Shown: positions 43,797-54,942 of the stretch, piece by piece
Position numbering within the stretch: the stretch's first letter is position 1
Layout of the letters: every line of letters starts with the position of its first letter
DNA from: Elymus sibiricus
Lineage: Eukaryota; Streptophyta; Magnoliopsida; Poales; Poaceae
Direction of reading: 5' to 3'
DNA length: 64,000 nt
NCBI GenBank assembly: GCA_039707655.1
Contig: CM077672.1
Span: 198,996,537-199,060,536, forward strand
Notes under the pieces: generated by a model
Databases searched by the model: none
Seen by the model: only the letters and a program-made list of their open reading frames with translations
What the model was told of the DNA's origin: nothing
Program-made: the position numbers and the translations under genes

Positions 43797-46700
43797 TGTA
43801 ACACCCTGGTTTTTGCTCCTTGTTTTTTTTCCTTCGCGGGATTTGACTCCCGTCTTTTTTTCGGTGTTATCGGATTTTCTCTAGCTCTTGGGTATATGAA
43901 GATGGTCATATAGCCTTGTCTTTCCTATCCAACCAGAGATTCTCCCCAACCCAACTTGGCCACCAAAAATATATTCTCAAGATTTTGCCACCGAAACCCT
44001 ACTCTTCGGTTTACCGAAAGGGAAACCCTAATTCTTTCCGTTACAAAGGAACCCCAATTTCCTTTGATCTGTTGCCTCCCAAACTTTTCCCAGTGATCAT
44101 CCCACATCTATAAACCCTGGATATGCAAAAATATTGCCAAGTCATTTGCAATATTTTTCATTCAAAATTAATTCCTTTTTCTGCCAGTTAAAGGAATTAA
44201 ATCCAGGAAAATATCTATCCATCTCCAAAGTTCATGAAAACTTGTGGGGATATTATTTGTGATCATTTTGAGCTCCCATAAAAATATTGGCAATAATTAA
44301 ATAGGGGAAATTGCATTTTCCTATTTAAAGCCAATATTGCATTTCGGGCACCTTCCAAAGGAACTACCATTTTGGTAGCCAGGAAAAATCCCAAATAATT
44401 TGTGGATATTATCCTATCCATATATTCACCATTTCCATCAAGAACCCAAGTTCCATAGTTCAAATTTTGAGCACATCATCCAATTCTTGTTTCTGGATCT
44501 ATTTTGAGGTTGTGAAGCAACTATATTTTATATTTCTTCAAAAATCTTGAAATTAATCTAGGACCTCAAATTCCCTATATAATGTGAGCATGCAAAAATT
44601 CACATCATTTCATTTAGCCAATTTCTCTCAAAACTTCCATCTAGGTTCTGTCCAGCAGAAAGCTCTGTGAGGGAAGTACCTTCATAGGGCATCCAAATGA
44701 GCTGAAATTTTACCAAAATATCATAATTTCTAAATCACCTCCCTAAACCAAAATTTAGCTCATTTCATTCAACCATTTGAGCACAACTCAAACTTTTTCA
44801 TTTCTGTCCAGTAGCGCACTTTGTGAAGGAAGTATATGCAAACCAGGTCCAAATGACCTCAAATTTTGTGAGTATCTACTCCTTCCTACCACATCTCAAT
44901 ATGACAAAGATCCAGGTCCTATCCTTCATCCATTTCTCTAGAAAAGTCCACCCAAGTTTGCTGCTAGAATCTGTTTCTGCAAGTTTCACTCAACCCAGAG
45001 CCACCCAGCTGGTTCCAGCAGCTTCTCTCGTCTATTTGAGCGCTGAGTCATACACCAGACATAGTTTGGTGTCAAAGATGTGGCCTGGGCATGGCGTGCA
45101 CGCGGTGACCACGCAGCGGCCGCGCAGAAGCGGCGTTCCGGGTACGGACCTCGTCGGGTAGCTCGCTCCAGCCAGCTCCGGCTTGTCCGAGCATGTCCAA
45201 CGGCCTCGCAGAGTCCACGTACCCTCACTGGAACCTTCTCCCCCTTCTCTTTCCCTCTCGTTGCACCACGGCGAGCGCCGCCGCGGCCACTGTCCCGCGC
45301 GTGAGCCACCGTCGTCCCCACCACCGATGGCCTCTTTCTCCCGAGCCGTCGCATCTCGTTAGGTCGGAAGCTTCCCGACGCCGAGAACCGGCCAGCCACG
45401 TTGCCCGCAGGCTCCAGAACTTCGGCCAGCTCATCGAGCGGCCGAGCTTATCTTCTCGTCTCGGCCGGCTATAAATAGCCACGGCCGGAGCCCTCCGAGC
45501 ATCCACCACTCTCGTGGCAGCCTCCTCTTTTCCCCCCTCACTCCCTCACAGCTTGGTAGGGCGAGCCCCAACGCCCATCCCCTCTTCCTGTCCACCAAGG
45601 CCGCCGCTCGACCTCGCCTCAAATTCGGCCACACGAGCCCTCCCCGGCTCTGCTTGAGCTCACCACCGGATGCGCCGTCCTCCGGTGAGCTCTCCCGCCT
45701 ACTCACCTTCTCCGGGGAGCCCCCAGGCCGCCGGAACCCCACCGGAACCGCCGCCCATGGCCACTCAAGTAGTCATTGCTCCGGTCCTCCTCGGCGTGCG
45801 TGAAACCTCGGGATGGATGCAGCGCTCCTTCCTGAGCTCACCGGAAACGGTGGCCGGAGTCACCGGGACTCGCCGTTGAGGCGGCCGGCCTCGCTGCTGT
45901 TCTTGCGCGTCGGGGAGAGCAGAGAAGAGGAAGAAAGAAGGAGGAGGAGAGAGAAGAGGTGGGACGGGACCCACATGTCGGCGAGAGCAGCGCTACCAGC
46001 GTGGATAAGTGGAAACGCCCAGGCTCAAATACGTTTTCCTCACTGGGAAGCGTATTCCACTGAAGTACGCTTCCTCTCTCCAGCCGGCTGCCGAAACAGT
46101 TATATAGCGGACGTTCATCCGTTAAGGCCAGAAATGGACAGTTTCTGTTTATTTCTCTGCCTAAACAACGAACGGCCGTTTCTTCTCAACCGTGACTCCG
46201 ATTGAGGTGAATCCAACGCCCACATTCTCTGTTCGTCGAGCCCATTCTGATGATGTCACTCTCACCATGTTAACACTTTCTGAAAATGCCCATTTTGCCC
46301 CCACCCTATATTCAGCCCCTCCGAGAGGGAATCTTTTTCGGCAAATTCTTCCGCGAGGTGATCGCACTTCTTCCCGGAGTATTCCTCGACACCCAGGCAA
46401 GCCGACCATCTGATATATGCCCTAAAGCATTGCTCTGTGTTATTCTTGCATGTTTAATTAATGAATATACCTGTGTTAGAAATAATTAAACTCCTGCTAG
46501 GTTGAACTTGCTATTTACATTACTCGTTAATGCTCATCATGTTATTGCACTTGTGACTTGTATGTAACAATATGGAGATAGGTTGTTATGTTTTCATCAT
46601 GCATTATTGTGGTTATCGCAATGATTAAGAATGTGACTTAATAATAACAATCTCCTCCATCGGCTGGATCGAGTCATAGTGCCACCGAACCGAGCTCATC

Positions 46701-47943
46701 CGTGCAGCCACATTTGCCTTTATGGGAAGGTCCTAGCTTGGTCTGTTGTCTTGCCTCTTATCGGTACCACCAAAGAGGGAAGGTTATGCATGCGCGCTAT
46801 CCTGGCCCGGTAGGCAGCGATAACCTTGTGAGCCCAGTTGAGTTATTTGTCGGCGTCCCCGTTTGGGACAGTTTAGTTGGCCACGACGGTGGCAGGTGTC
46901 ACGGGGTGACACAGGGGCCACCCAGGACATGACCCTGGGAGGGTATGATTGTCGGTGGGACCATAAGAGTGCCGGGCAATAGACAAGTTTTGCTGGAGCA
47001 GCACTAGTCCACCCGAAAGGGAAGTGTACCGAGGTACGGGACCAGGAGCTCCATAGTGTGGGTAAAGTGCGCAACCTCTGCAGAGTGTAAATCTATTCGA
47101 ATAGCCGTGTCCTCGGTCATGGACACAGTTCATACTAGGTCACACTATTTGGTCTGTGTCAAGTCTGGAGGAATGAACTATATAATGTTTTTGCTAAGAC
47201 TGAACCAGAGAATGGTAAGCTGGGACAGACTTGCAGCAAAGGTGCATGGACATCGGATGATGTCAGGAATATGAGATGTTAGCCATGGGATGGCTAAGAG
47301 AGAAACGGTCATATGACCGAAAGATTTGGATTGGATTTGGATCGGATCGGATGTGGATTTGGATCGGATTTGGATTGGATCATGAGAATATTCGAAGTAT
47401 GGATTATTTACTTGATAAGCTTTACTGTATTTACTTCAATAGTTATCATGCTAGATAATCCATCTATGACATAATGATTAATGCTTCTAGATGATTAATC
47501 TTGCCAGATAATCCTGCCATAACATGATAGCTAATACCATTAAGATAACAAGTGCATGCTTGAATGCCATGGATTGCTTTGCTTGGTGTATATATTCGTT
47601 TGGTTTGCTTGCGAGTAAATTCAAAAGTACTCAGCGGCCTTCAATGTGGCCAGGTTCACCTAAGGAGCCAACATCCGCTAGCGAGGAGCCGGAGTGTTCG
47701 CGGGCTAGAGGAGTAACCCAGTCAGATCCCTGTGGATTGGAGCCGCACCAAGACCTAACTGCCATAGATACAGCTTTTTCCGCTGCCTTCACCCTTGTAA
47801 AATATTATATAAGACTTATATATCCATTAATAGAAATGCCTGTGTTCATGATACTTGTTGTAAAAGCACATGCCAGAGTGATTTCCTGGGCTGGCATGTG
47901 CGGTGACCATCTGGCTATAGTGGTATTCAGGCGGGGCGCCACA
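43797..47943. mobile_element. 4.1 kb solo LTR of a long-LTR retrotransposon
   Basis: Starts TGTAACACCCTGG, ends GGGGCGCCACA, with a perfect 5 bp target duplication AGGCC (43792-43796 and 47944-47948). The ends are TGT...ACA as in LTRs, and the duplication length fits an integrase. There is no gag or pol and no internal LTR pair, so I read the whole 4147 bp as one LTR; cereal LARD elements (Sukkula type) have LTRs of this size, but the family is not verified. It has a TATA box CTATAAATAG at about 45469 with a GC/CT-rich leader after it, and a GGATTTGGATCGGAT tandem at about 47325-47385. ORFs inside (for example 45670-46205) are leader sequence. Confidence 0.7.
45469..45478 (+). promoter_or_regulatory. 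TATA box inside the solo LTR
   Basis: CTATAAATAG preceded by a GC-rich stretch and followed by CCACGGCCGG and a C/T-rich leader. It supports the plus orientation and the view that this is an LTR with its own promoter. Confidence 0.5.
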
Positions 47944-47948
47944 AGGCC

Positions 47949-48560
47949 GCGCTGAAGATTTGAAGAAATACCTCTCCTCTCCACCAACACTAGTTGCACC
48001 TAAGCCGCAAGAGCCGTTGCTGCTATACTTGGCGGCAACAAATCAAATGGTTAGTGCTGCATTAGTGGCAGAGAGAGAAGCTGACGATGGAGAAGCAGCA
48101 GTTGCAAGCTGGCCAAAGCGACGAGCTAGAATCTTCTCCGGTAGAATCTGGTGCTGACAAGTCAGAAACAGCGCAAGCAAATTATGCAAGCCAGCAAGTG
48201 GTGCCGAAGAAGAAAATGGTGCAGCGCCTGGTTTACTTTGTTAGTTCCCTTTTGCAAGGGGCTAGGTCAAGGTATTCCGGAGTGCAAAAGCTGCTTCTCG
48301 GCCTTCTCATGGCCTTGAGAAAGCTGTGCCATTATTTCCAAGCACATGAGATCACTGTCGTCACTCGCTTTCCATTGCAGCGTATCTTGAGAAATCCAGA
48401 TGCCACCGGCAGGATAGTAGAGTGGGCGTTGGAATTGTCAAGTTTTGCACTTAAGTTTGAAAGCACATCAACCATTCAGAGTAGAGCCTTGGAGGAGTTC
48501 ATTGCAGAATGGACACCAGTGCAAGACGAAGAAATTCAAGAGACTTCTCCCCCCGGCAAG
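47949..48560 (+). pseudogene. pol: Connection and first RNase H of element E
   Basis: Continues the RT frame after the solo LTR (ALK..LKKYLSSPPTLVAPK, with one TGA near 47955 in the join). Classical but decayed RNase H region: LVYFVSSLLQGARSRYSGVQKLLLGLL, YFQAHEITVVT, GRIVEWALELSSFALKF and ALEEFIAEWTP. The fit of both sides of the AGGCC duplication shows that the 4.1 kb insert came after element E. Confidence 0.8.
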
Positions 48561-48975
48561 GAAACAGCTAAAGAATGGATCATGTATTTTGACGGTGCCT
48601 TCTCGCTGCAAGGCGCCGGTGCCGGAGTGCTTCTTGTCATACCCACTAGAGAGCACCTCAAATATGTGGTATAGATGCACTTTCCCAGGGAGAACGCTAC
48701 AAATAACACTGCTAAGTATGAAGGGCTTCTTGCTGGTCTTAGATCACATTGGACCTTCGAATCAGAAAGTTGATTATCCGTGGTGACTCGCAGCTTGTTG
48801 TGAAACAAGTTAATAAAGATTACCAGAGCCCATTGATGGAAGCTTATGTGGAAGAAGTGCGAAAATTGGAAGAGCACTTTGACGGATTACAAACAAAGCA
48901 CATCCCTCGTGCGGAAAACAGCATTGCTGATGATCTGTCAAAACGTGCCGCCCAAAAGCTACCTGTGGAACCAGG
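48561..48975 (+). pseudogene. pol: Archaeal-type RNase H of element E
   Basis: WIMYFDGAFSLQGAGAG (about 48574), NNTAKYEGLLAGL (about 48703; the usual Glu of AEYEG is Lys), IRKLIIRGDSQLVVKQV (about 48757; GDS Asp kept) and RAENSIADDLSKRA. TAG at 48672-48674 and a frame change near 48740 break it. With the previous domain this gives the two-RNase-H order of Tat elements. Confidence 0.75.
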
Positions 48976-50465
48976 AACTTTTGTGTTCCATTTGACTCAA
49001 ACCTTTGTGACACCATCGACGCGGTCAAGCAAAAGAAGAAAGTTGAACACCGGCAAGTACTTCCCGGTAGAGCTCCTAGCAGCCAGCGACCAGGAAGTTG
49101 CCGGAGATAACACTACACCTGCCGGTGAGCTACATCCTCAAGCAGAACCCCAAGTTCTTGCCGTCGAGGCAAGCGCTCCCGCAGCCGAAGAGATGCCTTT
49201 AGTCCTTGTCGTCGAGCCGCAAGCTCTGGCATGGGCATAGTAGATCGTCCGCTTCCTTCAAACAGGAGAACTTCCCGATGACCAAGAAGAAGCTGAAAAA
49301 GTAGGCCGACAGTCAAGTATATACCAGTTTGTTGACAACATTCTGCACAGAAAGAGACCAAATGGGGTGAAATTGAAGTGCATTTGCCGGGAAGATGGAC
49401 TGAAGCTATTGGCGGAGATACATGGAGGCATGTGTGGCTCTCACATAGGATCAAGGGCCCTTGCCGGCAAGGCTTTCCGGCAAGGCTTCTATTGGCCAAC
49501 TGCTCTCCAGGATGCAACTGCGCTAGTAACCAAGTGTGAAGCATGTCAGTTCCATTCAAAGAATATACATCAGCCAACTCAAGCCCTTTAAATGATCCCT
49601 CTCTCCTGGCCCTTCTCGGTCTGGGGGCTCGATATTTTGGGCCCTTTTCCCCATGCTACCAGGGCTTTCAGTTCTTGTATGTTGCAATCGACAACTTCAC
49701 AAAGTGGCCTAAGGTAGAGCCATTGAGGAATGTGACAACACAGTCAGCCGTCAAGTTCTTCAAAGGATTAGTTTGCCTTTTTGGTGTTCCCAACAGGATT
49801 ATCACCGACAACAGCACACAGTTCACGAGGCACACCTTCATGCAGTACATCCAAGACCTTGGAAGCAAGATCTGCTTTGCGTCTCTCGCTCACCCGAGAA
49901 GCTATGGCCAAGCGGAGAGAGCAAATGCTGAAGTTATTCGTGGCCTGAAGACAAGAACTTTCGACAAGCTGCGCGGGTGCGGAAGGTGCTGGATTGATGA
50001 GTTGCTGGCGGTTCTTTGGTCACTCAGAATGACACCAAATCGAGCCAACGGCCAGACGCCCTTCCCCCTAGTCTATGGTGCAGAAGGTTGCTCCCCATAG
50101 AACTCATGTACGGGTCACCTCGAGTGCTTGCTTACGATGAAGCAGAGCAAGAGCAGCTGCGGCACGATGATGCCACGCTCCTTGAGGAAGATCCTCTTCA
50201 GGCGGCTGTGCGAGCTACACGCTACCAGCAAGCTTTGCGCCTCTTCCATAGCCGCAAGGTTCATGCCCGGAGCCTTGAGGAAGGCGACCTTGTCCTTTGG
50301 CGGGTCCAGTCCACCAAGAGATCAAACAAGTTGATGCCAAAGTGGGAAGGCCCTTATCGAGTAGTGCGAGTCACCAGACTTGGCGCAGTCCGTCTGGAGA
50401 ACGAAGATGGCACTCCAGTGCAAAACTCAAGGAACATTGAACATCTTCACAAGTTCTATCCATGA
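48976..50465 (+). pseudogene. pol: Integrase of element E
   Basis: After a linker with TAG at 49240, the HHCC zinc domain lies at about 49410-49555 (EIHGGMCGSHIGSRA ... KCEACQF). Core: AIDNFTKWPKVEPL (about 49686), IITDNSTQFT (about 49800), GQAERANAEV (about 49908); all three acidic residues are present. The frame changes near 50090 (AEGCSP/LLPIELMYG), then runs open to the end with LEEGDLVLWR and PKWEGPYRVVRVTRLGAV, ending HLHKFYP at 50465. No chromodomain. Confidence 0.85.
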
Positions 50466-51215
50466 GGTGCAGTTGCCGCCCCCCTGGCAACACCTTTTGT
50501 ACGAGCCTTGTCGGCAAGACATGTAACCCTTTGTACAAAGCCAGGCGCAGACCCTGTGCATAAGTGAAATAAAGCTAAGTGTTTCGCAAACTCTTTGTTA
50601 AAGTACATTTTTACTTGTGTTTGGTTACATGTGATGTTGTGTTACACTTCACCTTGTATGAAATGATTAACGAGCTGTCAAGTTCTCCAACCTCCTCTTA
50701 CTCTTCTTTCTTTTTCTCAAAGGACAGAAGGTTTCCTCGCGTGCAAGTTCCCCCGGGGGAGTGATGGTGCGGGTACCACCATATGACGTTCAAGTGATCA
50801 TTTTATGACAAGAAGTACAACAAAGAAAAAGCTAAGTTTAAAAAATTTAAACAAACTCTTTGTTGTAGTTGCAATCTTCCTTGAACGGTTTTTGCCTTTG
50901 TATGAGAAACCTACACGCTAAGGAATCTTGTCATGATAAGTTGTGCTCTTACTTTGTTTTGAGTCTGCTCAACAACTTAAGTAGCCACATTGAGATCGTC
51001 CAAGGCAAACTTACCAGCAGCGGCACTTCTGGCAGGCTGCTAAGGATCCGTTCCTCAAGCGCTCGTGGCAAGACTGTGCACACCGGCAAGCCTCCGGCGA
51101 GCGTAGGGTATAAAAAATCATACAAAGACAAGAAAAAACAAGGGAAATAGCATACATCTATTCCATCAACATAAGTTGCATTACATCACAAACACAGTGC
51201 AGATCCAACTTAAGA
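50466..51215. other. 3' region of E between pol and the opposite-strand gene
   Basis: No gene. AATAAA at 50568-50573, about 100 bp after the pol stop, is a likely polyadenylation signal for the sense RNA. CCGGCAAG repeats occur at 50500-50520 and 51080-51100. The opposite-strand gene converges on this region. Confidence 0.55.
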
Positions 51216-51701
51216 TTAAACTTGTCTTTTACATGATAACACTGGTGACAAATACAATGACAAGGCTAATTCTAAAGATTGCCTTGACGCCTGGGATTGA
51301 AGGACTCTGTCAGCTATTGGAGCAACAATTTTGTCGATAGTTGTGATGTCAGTGTTCTGCGGCAAGCTTTTGAAGGCCCCGGAGAGATCAACATCAGGAT
51401 TGCGATATGCAACTTTGACGAGCACTTTATAAAGGATGTCACGACCAAATTTCCGGGATCCATTGGCAAATGAACCAGCCCTTTCTTCGTCATAAGTTTT
51501 CAAGGCATCAATAAGGCCATCGAAGAATATGGTCAGCCTGGTACTGGCAGCCTCCTTGTCGTTAACTGTGAAGCTCCAACTCTTCATATCCATGACGGCA
51601 AGTTGAGCAGCTATGCCTTCGGCAATATTGACGAGCCTGTTGGCCCAGAGGGAGAAAACTTCTCGCAGCCGGGTGAACTGGTTTTCAGCATCTGCTCGCA
51701 A
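51216..51701 (-). pseudogene. Opposite-strand accessory gene of E, C-terminal part
   Basis: 162 codons, undamaged as far as visible, ending at 51216. It matches the C-terminal globular block of the Tat accessory proteins: FTRLREVFSLWANRL, AYRNPDVDLSGAF and TIDKIVAPIADRVL, in the place of the FDRVIAP (B) and FGRVVTP (D) motifs. The upstream (N-terminal) part is removed by the CACTA end at 51703; the first ATG shown is therefore not the natural start. Confidence 0.7.
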
Positions 51702-51949
51702 GCACTACAAAACAAACACTTCCATGATGATACATCTTTGCATAGTAGGTCAAGTTTTCTGTCATGCACATACATCCGTGACAATTTTATGACAGAATCA
51801 AGATAGTCATACATGTGCTGTCGTAGAAGTGTTCCATGACAATACTAAAATTATCATCATAGGAGTGTCCACTTCCATGACGATAAATGTCGCATCATGG
51901 AAGTGTTTTCGTCAAGGGTAACCGACACTTGGCATCCACCGTAACGAGT

Positions 51950-52660
51950 CGCCGTTAAGCTATCGGGTGCGGGTTTGGATCAGATAACCCGTTAGCAGCC
52001 CTGACCAGTGGCGATTTTCCACGTGTAAATTTCTCATTCGCCGGCGGATCCATGTGTCAGCTCGGCGTTGCGACAGATGTCATCCATTCATTGGACGAGA
52101 GACGCCTATGATACGTCGACACATGGCACGGCCCAACAGTGGCCCATTTAGGTTAAAAAGGCCGACCCGATTGACTTGGTCAAAAGTTTGCAGGCCAGCC
52201 CATGGAAAGCCTATTACCGGCCTGTTCGCATACAGCCCATTGACCGCCCGGGTACTCACAGCCCGTTATGGCCTTTCAAAATTCGGCCCAGTAGCGTCAT
52301 GTGGGCCGTCCCATATGATTCCAGCCCGTTGTCGCTTTCGGCCCATCTATGGCCCGTGAAGTCTTTCAGCCCATATGAGGCCTTCTGCATCTCTGGGCCC
52401 ATTAACGGCCCATGGTGAATTAGGCCCATCATGAACAGTAAACAACTTTGAGCCCACTAACGGCCCATGATTCAGTTGGGCCGTTTCCAGCCCGTGTTTT
52501 CTTTCGGCTTTCTAAGGGCCCATAAGTTCTTGGGCTCATTTCCGGCCCTCGATTACTTATAGCCCGTTACTGGCCTGTTATGCTACTAAGCCAAATTCAG
52601 CCCGTGGTTCGAATCGGTCCATTTGTGGCCCGTTAACCCGTTGGACCGTTGATTCAATTG
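51950..52660. repeat. GGCCCATTAACGGCCC-type subterminal repeats, part 1
   Basis: More than twenty degenerate copies of GGCCCAT or AGCCCGTTA-GGCC spaced 20-30 bp apart. The array resumes at 54366-54690, beyond the LTR remnant. The position inside a CACTA end suggests accessory-protein binding sites. Confidence 0.65.
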
Positions 52661-52664
52661 CAAG

Positions 52665-54365
52665 ATCTAAAGATATACCTTCAAGCACTCACCTCCCCAG
52701 CAACGGCGCCAGAAAAGAGCTTGATGTCTACTACACAACTTATTCTTGTAGACTCGTGTTGGGCCTCCAAGCGCAGAGTTTTGTAGGACAGTAGCAATTT
52801 TCCGTCAAGTGGATGACCTAAGGTTTATCAATCCGTGGGAGGCGTTGGTTGAAGATGGTATCTCTCAAACAACCCTGTAACCAAATACAAGAAATCTCTT
52901 GTGTCCCCAACACACCCAATACAATGGTAAATTGTATAGGTGCACTAGTTCGGCGAAGAGATGGTGATAAAAGTGTAGTATGGATAGTAGACATAGGTTT
53001 CTGTAATCTGAAAATATAAAAACAGCAAGGTAGCATGTAACAAAAGTGAGCACAAATGGTATTGCAATGCTTGAAAACAAGGCCTAGGGTTCATACTTTC
53101 ACTAGTGCAATCTCTCAACAATGCTAATATAATTGGATCATATAACCATCCCTCAACGTGCAATAAAGAATCACTCCCAAGTTCCTATTAGCGGAGAACA
53201 TAAGATAGAAATTGTTTGTCGGGTAAGAAACCACCTCAAAGTTATTCTTTCCGATCAATCTATTGAGCTATTCCTATAAGTGTCACAAACAGCGCTAGAG
53301 TTCGTACTAAAATAACACCATATGATACACATCAACCAACTCTAATGTCACCTAGATACTCCAATGTCACCACAAGTATCCGTGAGTTGATTATACGATA
53401 TGCATCAAACAACTTCATAATCATAATATTCAATCCACACAAAGAACTCCAAGGAGCACCCCAAAGTTTCTATCGGAGAAAAGATAATGAAAACATGCAT
53501 CAACCCCTATGCATAGATTACCACAATGTCACCTCGGGAATCCGCGAGTTGAGTGCCAAAACATATATCAAGTGAATCAATATAATACCCCATTGTCAGC
53601 ACGGGTATTCATATGCAAGACATACATCAAGTGTTCTCAAATATGAAATATTCAATCCGACAATAACGAAACCTTAAAGGGAAAAGATTCGATTCATCAC
53701 AAGAAGGATAGAGAGGGAAGAAACACCATATGATCCAACTATATTAACAAAGCTCACGATACATCAAGATCGTGCCAAATCAAGAACACGAGAGAGAGAG
53801 AGATCAAACACATAGCTACTGGTACAAACCCTCAGCCCCGAGGGTGAACTACTCCCTCCTCGTCATGGAGACCGCCGGGATGATGAAGATGGCCTCCGGT
53901 GATGATTCCCCCCTCCGGCAGGGTGCCGGAAAAGGGTTGTAGATTTGATCGTGGAGGTACAGAGGCTTGCGGCGGCGTAAAAACTCATCTAGGGTTATTT
54001 CTAGGGGTTTCTCTATTTATAGAATTTTTCAGCGTTGGAATCAGGTCAGACGGAGCCACGTGGGCCCCACGAGGTACCAGGGCGTACCTGGGGGGTGGCG
54101 CGCCCTGGTGCCTCATGGGCACTGGGTGGCCCCCCTCCAGTGGGTCTTGGTTCCAGTATTTTTTATTTATTCCATAAAAATCTCCAAAAAGTTTCATCCA
54201 ATTCCAAGAACTTTTATTTCTGCACAAAAAACAACACCATGGCAATTCTGCTGAAAACAGCGTCAGTCCGGGTTAGTTCTAATCAAATCATACCAAAACC
54301 ATATAGAATTGTTATAAACATGGCATCAATACTTCATAAATTGTAGATACATTGGAGACGTATCA
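52665..54365 (-). mobile_element. LTR plus primer site of a truncated element
   Basis: An LTR of about 1644 bp (52722-54365, TGATGTCTACTAC to GAGACGTATCA) in minus orientation with only ~57 bp of internal sequence, including the primer site TGGCGCCGTTGCTGGGG (minus strand, about 52696-52712). The rest of the element is deleted. It lies in the CACTA subterminal repeats. LTR parts near 53950-54365 match 31945-32406 and, at the very end, the LTRs of the 4863-10801 element (GATACATTGGAGACGTATCA-like). Confidence 0.75.
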
Positions 54366-54942
54366 GCCGTTTTCATCCTCTCCTGTAATCCGGCCCATTA
54401 ACGACCCGTCATGCCTGTCGATAGAATTAAGCCTTTGCTGTCTTCCGGCCTGTTAACGGCCCGTTATGGTCTGGGCCCATAAACGGACGGTTCCAATTTT
54501 GGCCCATTTACGGTCCATATTGCGTTTCGGCTTTGGCCCACGAACAGTATGACCCATGGATCCTACGGCGTGTACGAGGCCCATGGATCCTACGGCCCGT
54601 AGGAGGCCCATGGAGCCTACGGCCCGTAGGGGGGCATCATTACCACGGCCCGTATGTGCCCCATGGTTATTGCGGCCACTAGCAAACTGAGGAAAAAGAA
54701 CTGCAGTGACTATAAGGAAACAAATAAACAAGACTATAAGTAAATAAATAAGCAAGCAACTAACGCTAGGCTATTACGGCGATTACAGACATTACATCCA
54801 CTGGGCATCAAAGTTCGCCACCAGTGCAAATAAAGGGAACCACAAAGCATCATATTACATACACTTGGCGTCTAAATTGGCCACCAGTGCAAATAAACGC
54901 GGCAGCAAAACAAGTCCAGAACTGAAACAACTTCAGAATAGC
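54366..54942. repeat. Subterminal repeats part 2 and gene 3' flank
   Basis: Continuation of the GGCCC-type array, including three close copies of GGCCCATGGA-CCTACGGCC (54560-54630), to about 54690. The rest, to 54942, is the 3' flank of the minus-strand gene with ACATTACAT-CACTGGGC-type short repeats (about 54790 and 54855). Confidence 0.6.

Larger units (their letters stand above)
39225..51702 (+). mobile_element. Tat-type gypsy element E (3' end missing)
   Basis: Plus-strand element: LTR 39225-40090, primer site 40094, gag about 40104-41752, pol about 41992-50465, reverse-strand accessory gene 51216-51701. A 4.15 kb solo LTR (43797-47943) sits in the RT-RNase H linker; removing it restores a continuous reading. 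The right end is lost at 51702, where a CACTA element begins. It is less GC-rich than A, B and D and belongs to a different family, but has the same architecture. Confidence 0.85.

Noticed and set aside
45184..46205. Possible gene after the TATA box at 45469
   Set aside because: Low-complexity Pro/Ser/Ala frames on both strands inside a 4.1 kb LTR; better explained as LTR leader.
47325..47385. GGATTTGGATCGGAT repeats as a possible regulatory array
   Set aside because: Short local slippage repeat within the solo LTR; nothing else supports a function.
43797..47943. DNA transposon with inverted ends TGTAACACCC/TGTGGCGCCC
   Set aside because: No transposase; the 5 bp duplication, TGT...ACA ends and internal promoter fit an LTR better. 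Kept as a caution.
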